33,219 nucleotides of DNA, taken from positions 1 to 33,219 of the forward strand of contig CADCGB010000024.1 in NCBI GenBank assembly GCA_902800815.1. The letters are read 5' to 3'. Source of the DNA: Fibrobacter succinogenes (lineage in GTDB: Bacteria; Fibrobacterota; Fibrobacteria; Fibrobacterales; Fibrobacteraceae). The notes below the pieces were generated by a model. It saw only the letters and a list, made by a program, of their open reading frames with translations. It was not told the DNA's origin and searched no databases. Every line of letters starts with the position of its first letter. Within the stretch, counting starts at the first letter, position 1. The position numbers were made by a program, and so were the translations under genes. Positions 8,669 to 16,014 of this stretch are shown piece by piece.

Positions 8669-9709
8669 ATGATTTGTCCAAAGTGCAAGCGAAAATACGA
8701 AGACGACATGCCCAAGTGCCTCTGGTGCGATGCACCGAACCCGAACTACGGAGCGGAAGATACACCGGAGAACGAATCCGAACCTGAAATCAAGCCAGAA
8801 ACGCCCAAGAATGAATCGCCCAAACACGAAAACAAGCCCGCAGCCGATCCCACAAAAGGCCACTCCCATCACAAATCAAAGGAGCCCGGCCTTAAAATAT
8901 TCTGGCTAGCACTCCTTCTCGGTTTTACCGGTGTACACTGTTCTAGCAGCGGCAGAACCCTTCGCGGAGCACTTTACCTGGTTTTCGGTGGGCTGTTTTA
9001 CAAAATGGTCTACCTCATCTTTCAGCATAACGGGATCACGATTCCTGCCGCGGTATGCGCTGTCGCCTTTGTCTGCAGCACCGTCATTGTATTCCTTTTC
9101 CTGAAGGACGTGTGGAAAATCTCGCTCGGCAAGTACAGGAACCGAAAGACGGGAAAAAAATACGAGTCAAAATCATGGATGCCCGCATTGGCTCTCATTT
9201 TCACAATTTTACACGTCGTGATGTTGAATTATAACGGATATACCACCTACGAGATTGTATGGAACAACGGTGAACGCGTTACCGCCAAGATGAAACTGGC
9301 AGTCGAAGACTACATGCTGGCCCAAAAGAACTATTTTGAGCAGACCGGCAAAATCGGCGACGTAAAGGAGATCCGCTACATGAGCGGATCCGTCAAATGG
9401 AACGGACAATTCCTATACAGAATGGACGGGAAAGGTCTTGAAGTCACGTACATGTCGAATTACCACTGCCCGTACAACACTATATGGCAAATTCTCCCAG
9501 TCATCCACAACGGCACGCTCGATTGGGAAATCAATCTCCCCGAAAACAGCCGGTGCAACGAATTTGCGCACCAGCTCGTGAGCCTCAAGGAATCCCTGAG
9601 CAATGTACCCAAGGAATCAGAGCCCGCCGCAAGCACGCCCGAGCTTGATGAAGGCGTTGACGGGGTCGGCGTAGTTCCAGATACCACCGAGCACGGAGAT
9701 TCCCTGTAA
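8669..9709 (+). CDS. Zinc-ribbon / TM2-domain membrane protein with pilin-like outer part
   Basis: A 346-residue protein starting nine bases after the GH43 stop. Cysteines 3, 6, 17 and 20 form a zinc ribbon. A charged Pro/Glu/Lys linker (28-73) leads to helices at about 76-92 and 99-118 with a GFTGVH...GRTLRGALYL pattern like TM2 domains, a third helix at 124-145, and another at 171-187 after a basic loop. The segment after it (about 205-310, VEDYMLAQKNYFEQTGKIGD...) resembles the globular part of type IV pilin-like proteins. Family-level role is unknown. The last 30 codons or so (from about residue 317) lie antisense to the end of the ThiE-like gene, a 93-base convergent overlap, and are low-complexity; the stop codon may once have been earlier. 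Confidence 0.7.
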   Translation: MICPKCKRKYEDDMPKCLWCDAPNPNYGAEDTPENESEPEIKPETPKNESPKHENKPAADPTKGHSHHKSKEPGLKIFWLALLLGFTGVHCSSSGRTLRGALYLVFGGLFYKMVYLIFQHNGITIPAAVCAVAFVCSTVIVFLFLKDVWKISLGKYRNRKTGKKYESKSWMPALALIFTILHVVMLNYNGYTTYEIVWNNGERVTAKMKLAVEDYMLAQKNYFEQTGKIGDVKEIRYMSGSVKWNGQFLYRMDGKGLEVTYMSNYHCPYNTIWQILPVIHNGTLDWEINLPENSRCNEFAHQLVSLKESLSNVPKESEPAASTPELDEGVDGVGVVPDTTEHGDSL

Positions 9710-10267
9710 GGGAAGTTTCTTGATATCGTCCAGGTTCTCGTGATCGATGCCCCCGAAGGCGATGACCTGCGGGACTTCAGGTATTTTGCGGGTTGCATCG
9801 CGCGCGGAACCTTGACGTTCATCGCAGGCCGTGTCGTGCGCGGCGAGTTTATCAGTAATGCACGCGATGCCGAGAGTTTCAACCGGCTCATAGACGGATT
9901 GCGGCTGGAATACGGGCCCGACAAGTGCCCCAGCCACCCATTCCGGCAAGTTTTCTAGCTGTTCCAGGTCGCGGCAGACCGCAATGCAATTCACGCGCTT
10001 CCAGCGTTCGGGAATTTCCTGAGCCAAGACCGCGGCATCGATAACGCAGCCCCGCACATCCAGGCGCTCCGCCATATCGGGGGTGCCGCGCACCCAGATG
10101 CGGTCGCGGTATTCCATCGGGAGGCCCATGAGCCAGCGTTCGTACTGAGCCTCGGTCGCATTCCTTTTCTGCAAGATAAGGCGCGCCAGCCCGCGCTTAA
10201 ACATCTCCTCGATGTCATCGAACTCGGAGGTAAAATCGTCAGGGGATGTCGTAACCCAAAGTCGCAT
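9617..10267 (-). CDS. ThiE/TenI-like thiamine phosphate synthase family protein
   Basis: A 216-residue TIM-barrel protein. MRLWVTTSPDDF at the N-terminus, GPVFQP in the middle (about 115) and VIAFGGIDHENLDDIKKL...GISVLGGIW near the C-terminus match the layout of ThiE/TenI proteins, which join hydroxymethylpyrimidine diphosphate and thiazole phosphate (ThiE) or aromatise the thiazole (TenI). The usual Q-L-R-x-K phosphate-binding strand reads LILQKRN here, and the stretch at about 135-160 is divergent, so catalytic activity is uncertain. Start chosen at the ATG 10267, where the barrel begins; a longer ORF to 10324 adds unrelated residues. A TATATT box six bases before this ATG supports it. No other thiamine genes are nearby. 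Confidence 0.72.
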   Translation of the reverse strand: MRLWVTTSPDDFTSEFDDIEEMFKRGLARLILQKRNATEAQYERWLMGLPMEYRDRIWVRGTPDMAERLDVRGCVIDAAVLAQEIPERWKRVNCIAVCRDLEQLENLPEWVAGALVGPVFQPQSVYEPVETLGIACITDKLAAHDTACDERQGSARDATRKIPEVPQVIAFGGIDHENLDDIKKLPLQGISVLGGIWNYADPVNAFIKLGRACGGL

Positions 10268-10273
10268 GACACG

Positions 10274-10279
10274 AATATA
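10274..10279 (-). promoter_or_regulatory. -10 box TATATT, leaderless layout, for the ThiE-like gene
   Basis: Minus-strand TATATT, six bases, then ATG at 10267. There is no room for a ribosome site. Confidence 0.5.
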
Positions 10280-10334
10280 GTTTTTTGCCCGCAACGGAAG
10301 AACACCGGAGATGCGCGCGAGCATCGAGATTTAT

Positions 10335-10340
10335 TATATT
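10335..10340 (+). promoter_or_regulatory. -10 box TATATT, leaderless layout, for the small ORF/hflX/pgpA unit
   Basis: TATATT, then CTGCAC (six bases), then the ATG at 10347. It mirrors the divergent ThiE-like promoter 56 bases away. Confidence 0.5.
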
Positions 10341-10346
10341 CTGCAC

Positions 10347-10586
10347 ATGGCCGACCAGAACAACATAAATATCAAATCCGGCGAAACGTCCGCAGGAATA
10401 CCGCAAGCAGGTAATGCTGGCGTGAATCCGCAGGGCAACAATGCGCAGGAAAACAGCGCACCGGACAATAATGCGCTGGACAAAAATGCGCCGGATTTCG
10501 CGAAACTCGCCGACGCCGCCTCCCCCGAAGGGAGCAGCATCAACAGCGAGGACTACTGGTTCCTGAAACTGAACGGGAATTGCTGA
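10347..10586 (+). CDS. Small disordered Asn/Ala-rich protein upstream of hflX
   Basis: A 79-residue hypothetical protein starting MADQNNINIKSGETS. It is dominated by Asn, Ala, Pro, Asp and Gly, with no hydrophobic core and no signal peptide, and is probably unstructured. Residues 31-50 are four copies of a five-residue unit (NNAQE, NSAPD, NNALD, KNAPD), encoded by 15-base repeats at 10437-10496. The start is supported by a promoter box six bases upstream. Its end overlaps the possible TTG start of hflX (TTGCTGA), so it may couple translation into hflX or act as a leader peptide. No known family is recognised. A non-coding origin cannot be excluded, but an open frame between a promoter and an overlapping downstream start argues for expression. 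Confidence 0.55.
   Translation: MADQNNINIKSGETSAGIPQAGNAGVNPQGNNAQENSAPDNNALDKNAPDFAKLADAASPEGSSINSEDYWFLKLNGNC
10437..10496 (+). repeat. Four 15-base in-frame repeats
   Basis: Consecutive imperfect units of AAYAATGCGC-x-GGAN type encode (N/K)(N/S)A(Q/P/L)(E/D) four times inside the small ORF before hflX. Confidence 0.7.
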
Positions 10587-11842
10587 CCGCATCAATGAAA
10601 CAGCCCGCTGAACATAAACAGGAAAAGGAACGCTGCATTCTCGTCGGGATATGCACCCCGAGGACGCGCCCGTGGATTATCTCCGAGCAGGTCGCAGAAC
10701 TCGGGCGGCTCGCCGAAACCGCGGGGGCAATCGTTACCCGCAGTTTTATACAGCGCGTGCAGAACTTTAGCCCGGCGACGCTCATCGGCGAGGGCAAGGT
10801 ACACGAGGTCAAGCGCGCCCTCGAAGAAGACAACGCGAAGATGGTCGTGTTCGATGACGACCTTTCTGGCTCGCAGGTTAGGAACCTCGAACAGCACCTC
10901 CCTGGGGTGAAGGTTCTCGACCGTACAGGCCTTATCCTAGACATATTTGCAAAGCATGCCATAACCGCAGAGAGCCGCCTGATGGTGGAAGTCGCGCAGT
11001 TGCAGTACATGATGCCGCGGCTCACCGGTGCGTGGACGCACCTATGCCGCCAGCACAACGGCGGCATAGGCACCAAGGGGCCGGGTGAGACGCAGCTGGA
11101 AACAGACCGCCGCCTGATCCGCAAGCGCATCCAGGAACTCAAGAAGAAACTCGAAAAGATTGAAGATGCCCGCGAGAACCAGGCCGAAAACAGGAACGAC
11201 ATTTTCCATATCGGCATCGTGGGCTACACGAATGCGGGCAAGTCGACCCTCACGAACCGCCTGACCGGCGCGGACGTGTACGTGGAAGACAAACTGTTCG
11301 CAACCCTCGACAGTACCACCCGCAAGCTCTACCTGGATGGCGACAACATCATCCTTAGCGATACCGTCGGGTTTATCCGCAAGCTCCCCCACAACCTCAT
11401 CGAGACCTTCAAGAGCACCCTCGGGGTGGCAGCCCATGCGGACTGCATTCTGGAAGTTGTCGACGGGAGTGCGCCGGACTACCGCGACCACCTGGAAGTG
11501 ACCCACAAGACGCTCGAGGGCATTATCAGCAGGGAAACTCCCCGCCTGCGCGTGTTCAACAAGGTGGAAATCTGCGACGAACCGCGCCGCACAGAACTGA
11601 AGGAAAACTACCCGGACGCCATCCTCGTGAGCGCCCGCGAGAACCTCGGCATCGAAAAGCTCCGTAACGCATTCAAGGAACAGCTTGAAAACTGGAAAAA
11701 GAAGCATGAAGTACAAGCCGCCAAAATCAAGGAAGTCGTAGATTCGCCATGGCCGTTACACCCTGCTGAAAGCGTTTCGGATAAGAGTATGAACAGCAAT
11801 CGCGATGAAAACTGGCGAGAACCCGGGATTTACGAAGTATGA
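10580..11842 (+). CDS. hflX: GTPase HflX
   Basis: A 420-residue cytoplasmic GTPase that binds the 50S subunit and splits stalled or hibernating ribosomes under stress. The N-terminal HflX domain ends with the signature GGIGTKGPGETQLETDRR (161-178). A helical linker (about 180-205) and the G domain follow: G1 GYTNAGKS (215-222), G3 DTVG (261-264) and G4 as NKVE (327-330; Glu in place of Asp is common in HflX). The first codon is either TTG 10580, inside the stop of the preceding ORF, or ATG 10595 (MKQPAEHKQ); neither has a clear ribosome site. Its last bases overlap pgpA (ATGA), so both are likely co-translated. Confidence 0.95.
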   Translation: MLTASMKQPAEHKQEKERCILVGICTPRTRPWIISEQVAELGRLAETAGAIVTRSFIQRVQNFSPATLIGEGKVHEVKRALEEDNAKMVVFDDDLSGSQVRNLEQHLPGVKVLDRTGLILDIFAKHAITAESRLMVEVAQLQYMMPRLTGAWTHLCRQHNGGIGTKGPGETQLETDRRLIRKRIQELKKKLEKIEDARENQAENRNDIFHIGIVGYTNAGKSTLTNRLTGADVYVEDKLFATLDSTTRKLYLDGDNIILSDTVGFIRKLPHNLIETFKSTLGVAAHADCILEVVDGSAPDYRDHLEVTHKTLEGIISRETPRLRVFNKVEICDEPRRTELKENYPDAILVSARENLGIEKLRNAFKEQLENWKKKHEVQAAKIKEVVDSPWPLHPAESVSDKSMNSNRDENWREPGIYEV

Positions 11843-12441
11843 ACAAAGAAGAACTGAAAGAAAAATACGGAAAGAAGCGCGTACCGCATGAGTGGCGCAA
11901 GACGGACTGGTTTACCAAGCTCGTCGTAACATTCTTCGGCTCGGGAATGAGCCCGAAGGCACCCGGTACCATGGGGAGCCTAGCTGCCGCGATTATCGCC
12001 TACCCCATGGCTGTATTCGCCGACTCGCTCCTGGGGGAATACGAAGCCGTCGCCATCGGCGGCAACGAATTCGCAATATTCATAAGTCTAACCTTCCTGG
12101 CTGCGGCAATTTTCGTCTTTTTCGTCTCCTTGCCATTCGTGGACAAGGCGATGAAGGATACCGGCACCAAAGACCCCGGCTGGATCGTGATTGACGAGGT
12201 CTGCGGAATTTTCACGGTACTCGCATTCGTCCCGAGCGTCGTTATTGTAGACTGCCCCTGGCTGCTTCTCCTTGCATTCGGATTTTTCCGGTTCTTTGAC
12301 ATCTTCAAGCCGTTCGGAATCCATAAATTCGAAAAATTCCCAGGTGCATGGGGAGTCATGGCCGACGATTTGCTCGGCGGAATTTACGCAGGCATACTGA
12401 TAGGCCTGGGATTAACGGCCTACCTATCGCTTTTCAATTAA
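11839..12441 (+). CDS. pgpA: Phosphatidylglycerophosphatase A
   Basis: A 200-residue inner-membrane protein that removes the phosphate from phosphatidylglycerol phosphate, the last step of phosphatidylglycerol synthesis. All family blocks are present: SPKAPGTMGSL (38-48), KDPGWIVIDEVCG (111-123), RFFDIFKPFG (151-160; the usual final Pro is Gly) and GAWGVMADDLLGG (169-181). Hydrophobic helices cover about 49-66, 78-100, 123-150 and 179-198. Length fits the family, with a longer hydrophilic N-terminus. The ATG lies in an ATGA overlap with hflX. It converges on the gene ending at 12451 with only nine bases between and no clear terminator. Confidence 0.95.
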   Translation: MNKEELKEKYGKKRVPHEWRKTDWFTKLVVTFFGSGMSPKAPGTMGSLAAAIIAYPMAVFADSLLGEYEAVAIGGNEFAIFISLTFLAAAIFVFFVSLPFVDKAMKDTGTKDPGWIVIDEVCGIFTVLAFVPSVVIVDCPWLLLLAFGFFRFFDIFKPFGIHKFEKFPGAWGVMADDLLGGIYAGILIGLGLTAYLSLFN

Positions 12442-12450
12442 AAGAAAACC

Positions 12451-13026
12451 CTAGTAATCCTTGAGGCAGCGCACGGAATACATGTTGCTGCTTACATCGA
12501 ATTCCATCTTGAAATCGCCCGGCGGTTCAAGATGCCATCCGTAGGCATCGCCGTCCTCGGTCGTGGAACTCCAGAAATGCGCGGAGACTCCCAATTCCAG
12601 GAAGTCATCGGTCGCCTTGCCAGCAGGTATGACGTCAAACCCGTAGCGGTCGCTGCCATCCCACTTGTCGCGGGACTTCAGGCTCATCCAGGCGGCTTCC
12701 TTGCCGTCACTATCCTCAATAAACGTGCGGAAACGCTTCCATTCGTCATTCTCGGGCAAGTGCCAGCCTGCAGGGCAAGCCTTGTTCGCCGCCTCGAACG
12801 TGTAGAGGCGTCCATACTTCTTGCAGTTCTCGGAATTGTTCGCGTAGCAGGCGCTCCCCTTCACGTTGTACGCGAGGTTTTCCGCCATCCATATGCGGCT
12901 CCCGATAACAACCGTCCTGTAGGTCTTGCCGTCACGGCTGTCGCGGAACGAGCCCGTCTGCGGGAGTGCAAGTGCCGACGCAGTCATAACGGCAGAAATA
13001 AGCAGTGCTATACGAATCTTGTGCAT
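12451..13026 (-). CDS. Fibrobacter succinogenes major paralogous domain protein (exported)
   Basis: A 191-residue protein. Signal peptide 1-20 (ends ASALA) is followed by one Fib_succ_major domain, recognised by FRDSRDGKTYRTVVIGSRIWMAENLAY, the CYANNSENC-YGRLYTFEAA block, CPAGWHLPENDEW, YGFDVIPAG, FWSSTTED and the closing MYSVRCLKDY. The family is abundant in Fibrobacter, is predicted extracellular or periplasmic, and has no assigned biochemical function. The domain fills nearly the whole mature protein. The start sits one base after the stop of the DUF2279 gene (TGA-T-ATG), so the two form an operon. Confidence 0.88.
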   Translation of the reverse strand: MHKIRIALLISAVMTASALALPQTGSFRDSRDGKTYRTVVIGSRIWMAENLAYNVKGSACYANNSENCKKYGRLYTFEAANKACPAGWHLPENDEWKRFRTFIEDSDGKEAAWMSLKSRDKWDGSDRYGFDVIPAGKATDDFLELGVSAHFWSSTTEDGDAYGWHLEPPGDFKMEFDVSSNMYSVRCLKDY

Positions 13027-13027
13027 A

Positions 13028-13981
13028 TCAGAACTTTATCGGGTAGAATAGGAACCAGTGGAATTCCGGATAGACCTGGATTGTCGGGGCCGGGAGCTTG
13101 AAGTAATTCAGGTACTTGATGAGCGTACGGGCCATGCGGCTTTGGGGCCTAAAAGCTTCCAGGTCATAATCAAGTGCAAAATAGAGTTCGCGGTGCCTGC
13201 CCGGTCCATCATCATGGATCATCGTCATATCATTGACGCTCAAGCCAGCCGCAAAGGCTAGCCAACTAGGATAATACTTCCGAGCGCCAGCTGGTAGCAG
13301 TCGATAAGGCTTAAACGAAGCCCAGAATGTCTGGTTTACGTAATCGTCCGTAAATACGGCGTCACCTGTATGCCCAGACGCTCTACCGTAATAGGCATCG
13401 GAATTTATCCAATAACTCCACTTGAGATCAACGTACTTGAACACCGGTACATAACGTTCTGCCATCGGCAAAAAACCACCAAGTGTTCCCGAGAGGACAT
13501 CAAATATACTGAAGCCCCACCGAGGAGAATAACCGTCCTTTACGTCTATCGCAATATGCGTCGTCATCGCAGAAAGGCCCGCAAATAAATAGGACTGGAA
13601 CTCGGTAAGGCCAGCCCAGCGGTATCCTTCGTAGAAAATTTCACCGAGCATCACGCCCGCAGCAAAATGACCGAACTTATCCAGGTTCAGCGAGTAATCA
13701 AAATCATTTTCAAAATGGAAATGACTCCTTTCGTCATCCCACCACCCCTTGGAAAACACAAATATGTATGCAGCGCCGAAGGAAGAAAGCGTGAGCGCAC
13801 CAAGTCCACCGACCTTCCACCAGGAAATTTCAGACTTGATGTCGACAGAATCCTCGCTACGGTAATCCCAGGTGGAATCACGCCAAGTAGGCGGATCAAA
13901 AGGGGCCGCCTGCGTGGACTGCACAAGGCAAACCAGTGCGAACACGAAAACAGCAAGGCTCTTTAACAGTGAAAACTTCAC
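13028..13981 (-). CDS. DUF2279/YfiM-like exported protein
   Basis: A 317-residue protein with a signal peptide (about 1-25, ends TQA) and one helix at about 52-72. The central block NLDKFGHFAAGVMLGEIFYEGYRWAGL...THIAIDVKDGYSPRWGFSIFDVLSGTLGGFLP is the DUF2279/YfiM pattern (D-K-x-GH and ID-x-KDG-x-S-x-x-WGFS-x-D), probably an envelope protein of unknown function. The C-terminal part is rich in aromatic, alternating segments and could be membrane-associated. The start is GTG at 13981 with no ribosome site, and a TATCTT box seven bases upstream fits the leaderless layout seen elsewhere in the window. It precedes the Fib_succ_major gene by one base. Confidence 0.72.
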   Translation of the reverse strand: MKFSLLKSLAVFVFALVCLVQSTQAAPFDPPTWRDSTWDYRSEDSVDIKSEISWWKVGGLGALTLSSFGAAYIFVFSKGWWDDERSHFHFENDFDYSLNLDKFGHFAAGVMLGEIFYEGYRWAGLTEFQSYLFAGLSAMTTHIAIDVKDGYSPRWGFSIFDVLSGTLGGFLPMAERYVPVFKYVDLKWSYWINSDAYYGRASGHTGDAVFTDDYVNQTFWASFKPYRLLPAGARKYYPSWLAFAAGLSVNDMTMIHDDGPGRHRELYFALDYDLEAFRPQSRMARTLIKYLNYFKLPAPTIQVYPEFHWFLFYPIKF

Positions 13982-13988
13982 GCCTGTA

Positions 13989-13994
13989 AAGATA
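13989..13994 (-). promoter_or_regulatory. Possible -10 box TATCTT, leaderless layout
   Basis: Minus-strand TATCTT is followed by seven bases and the GTG at 13981. It is weaker than the TATATT boxes but has the same spacing, and it sits just after the fabF terminator, as expected for a new promoter. Confidence 0.35.
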
Positions 13995-14000
13995 GAAAAG

Positions 14001-14028
14001 GAAAACCCCGCCCGAAGGCAGGGTTTTC
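14001..14028 (-). terminator. Intrinsic terminator of fabF
   Basis: GAAAACCC and GGGTTTTC arms, with GCC/GGC inside and a CGAA loop, are followed on the minus strand by CTTTTCTATCTTT. It sits 26 bases after the fabF stop. Confidence 0.8.
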
Positions 14029-14053
14029 ACGGAATATTGCGTATAGCCCCGAA

Positions 14054-15283
14054 CTAGTCGCGGGCCAACAGAAGCACGCTGTTCTGGCCGCCGAAGCCGA
14101 ATCCGTCGGACAGGGCATACTTGAAGTTATGACTCGTGTTCTTGTTCGCGCAAACATCGAGGTGGATGCGTTCATCCAGATTGAACACGTTCGTCGTAGC
14201 GTGAATCATCTGGTTCTGCAGAGACTTCACCGTGATGATGGCCTCAAGGGCACCGGCAGCACCGAGGGCGTGACCGATCATGCACTTGGAGGAGTTGATC
14301 TTCAGGGAGTCAGATGCGCCGAACACCTTCTCGAGGGCGGAGCATTCAGCAACGTCGCCGAGCGGGGTCGACGTACCGTGGGTATTCACGTAGCCCACTT
14401 CCTTCGGGGAAATACCTGCGTCGCGGAGCGCCATTTCGATTGCGAGACGCACGCCTTCGCCGTCTTCACGCGGGGCGGACATGTGGTGCGCATCGGCGCT
14501 CATGCCGACAGCAGCAACGCGGGCAAGGATGTTCGCGCCGCGCTTCTTTGCATGCGAGAGGCTTTCAAGCACGAGAATGCCGGAACCTTCGCCCATCACG
14601 AAGCCGTCGCGGTCCTTGTCGAACGGGCGGGAAGCAGTGGCCGGGTCATCGTTACGCTTGGAGAGGGCGTGCATGTTGGTAAAGCCAGCGAGAGCGAGCG
14701 GGTTCACCGTCTCGTCGGTACCGCCGGCGAGCATGATGTCAGCACGACCTAGGCGGATAGCATCAAATGCAGCCGCGATAGAATGGTTCGATGTCGCACA
14801 GGCAGAAACCACAGCGAAGCAGGGACCCATCCAGCCGGTGCGGTTGGAAACTTCGCCTGCAGGCATGTTCGTAATGGACATCGGGATAAAGAACGGAGAA
14901 ACGCGGGTCGGGCCACGGGTACCCCAGGTAACTGCGTTGTCGGTATAGGTATTCATGCCACCGATACCGGCACCGATAATCACGCCGGAACGGGACGGAT
15001 CTTCGGCCTTCGGGTCAACACCGGCATTCTTTAACGCCTGGAAGGCAGAATAGACGGCATACTGGATGCACTTCGAGAACCTGGACTGGTCGCGGGTGCT
15101 AAAGAACTCGGAACCGTCAAATTCCCTGACAGCGGCCGCTATCTGGACCGGCAGTGCAGAAACGTCGAACCTATCAATTTTGGCAACGCCGGACTTGCCC
15201 TGCAAAAGGTTGTCCCAGAGGATGTCAGGGGAATTTCCAAGGGCCGAAACACAGCCCATACCGGTAATTACTACTTCTTCCAT
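14054..15283 (-). CDS. fabF: Beta-ketoacyl-ACP synthase II
   Basis: A 409-residue thiolase-fold condensing enzyme that elongates acyl-ACP with malonyl-ACP in fatty acid synthesis (cytoplasm). The Cys-His-His triad is visible: C162 in VVSACATSNH, H302 in NTHGTSTPLGD and H338 in MIGHALGAAGALEA; the conserved lysine is K333 (SSKCMIGH). The C-terminal GFGFGGQNSVLLL loop is complete and the length is typical. CAGGAA precedes the ATG at a good distance, with a TATATT box 34 bases upstream, so this is an SD-led gene with its own promoter and terminator. No other fab genes are adjacent. Confidence 0.97.
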   Translation of the reverse strand: MEEVVITGMGCVSALGNSPDILWDNLLQGKSGVAKIDRFDVSALPVQIAAAVREFDGSEFFSTRDQSRFSKCIQYAVYSAFQALKNAGVDPKAEDPSRSGVIIGAGIGGMNTYTDNAVTWGTRGPTRVSPFFIPMSITNMPAGEVSNRTGWMGPCFAVVSACATSNHSIAAAFDAIRLGRADIMLAGGTDETVNPLALAGFTNMHALSKRNDDPATASRPFDKDRDGFVMGEGSGILVLESLSHAKKRGANILARVAAVGMSADAHHMSAPREDGEGVRLAIEMALRDAGISPKEVGYVNTHGTSTPLGDVAECSALEKVFGASDSLKINSSKCMIGHALGAAGALEAIITVKSLQNQMIHATTNVFNLDERIHLDVCANKNTSHNFKYALSDGFGFGGQNSVLLLARD

Positions 15284-15317
15284 AGTGTATTCCTGTGTGT
15301 AACAAATTAACGTGGCG

Positions 15318-15323
15318 AATATA
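15318..15323 (-). promoter_or_regulatory. -10 box TATATT of fabF
   Basis: Minus-strand TATATT lies 34 bases before the fabF ATG, followed by a leader carrying CAGGAA. Confidence 0.5.
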
Positions 15324-15464
15324 GCAAATAATTTTCTTACAATAAAGTGTTTTATTTCTCATTAGCATCGAAGTTTGACGAAGCGTAAAAATAGGCGGAC
15401 AAAACGTCCAAAATTATTTTGACAAATTTACATGCCGGTACAAAAAACTAAATTTACCGACGAT

Positions 15465-16010
15465 ATGGCAAAAAAGAAAAGTTCTAGAAACCTGGTCTGG
15501 ATGGATTTGGAAATGTCCGGACTTGACCCCGAAAAGGATGTCATCCTGGAAATTGCGACCATTGTAACCGACGCAGAACTCAACATCCTGGCCGAAGGGC
15601 CTGTCATTGCCATTCACCAAGGCGAGAACGTCTTTGAATCCATGGACGAATGGAATACCAAGCACCATACGGCGAGCGGGCTTGTAGAACGTTGCAGGCA
15701 TTCGCAATACTCCACCGCCGATGCCGAAAAAGTGACTCTCGACTTTATCAAGCCTTTTACCGAAAAGACAAAGAACGTACTGTGCGGCAATTCCATCACG
15801 CAGGACAGGCGCTTCTTGTACAAGTACATGCCCGAACTTACCAACTGGCTGTGCTACAGGAACGTGGACGTGAGTTCCATCAAGGAGCTTACGTTCCGCT
15901 GGTACCCGGACCTCGCGGAATTCCAGAAGGAAAAGCGTCACGAGGCGTTGAACGATATCCGCGAGAGCATCGCCGAACTCGCCTACTACCGCAAGACTAT
16001 TTTCAAGTAA
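15465..16010 (+). CDS. orn: Oligoribonuclease
   Basis: A DEDDh 3'-5' exoribonuclease that degrades two- to five-base RNAs and pGpG, the product of c-di-GMP breakdown. The protein closely follows E. coli Orn: NLVWMDLEMSGLDPEKDVILEIATIVTD (first Asp-Glu pair), NILAEGP, HTASGLVERC, CGNSITQDRRFLYKYMPEL, DVSSIKELTFRWYP and HEALNDIRESIAELAYY with the catalytic His and Asp. Starting at ATG 15465 (MAKKKSSRNLVW) gives 181 residues, the length of the E. coli enzyme; an in-frame ATG at 15432 would add 11 residues and cannot be excluded, as neither start has a clear ribosome site. It is four bases upstream of the PBP gene. A c-di-GMP phosphodiesterase is encoded elsewhere in the window. Confidence 0.95.
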   Translation: MAKKKSSRNLVWMDLEMSGLDPEKDVILEIATIVTDAELNILAEGPVIAIHQGENVFESMDEWNTKHHTASGLVERCRHSQYSTADAEKVTLDFIKPFTEKTKNVLCGNSITQDRRFLYKYMPELTNWLCYRNVDVSSIKELTFRWYPDLAEFQKEKRHEALNDIRESIAELAYYRKTIFK

Positions 16011-16014
16011 CCCG

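Noticed and set aside
14129..14752. Plus-strand 207-codon open frame
   Set aside because: Antisense to fabF and without any family signal.
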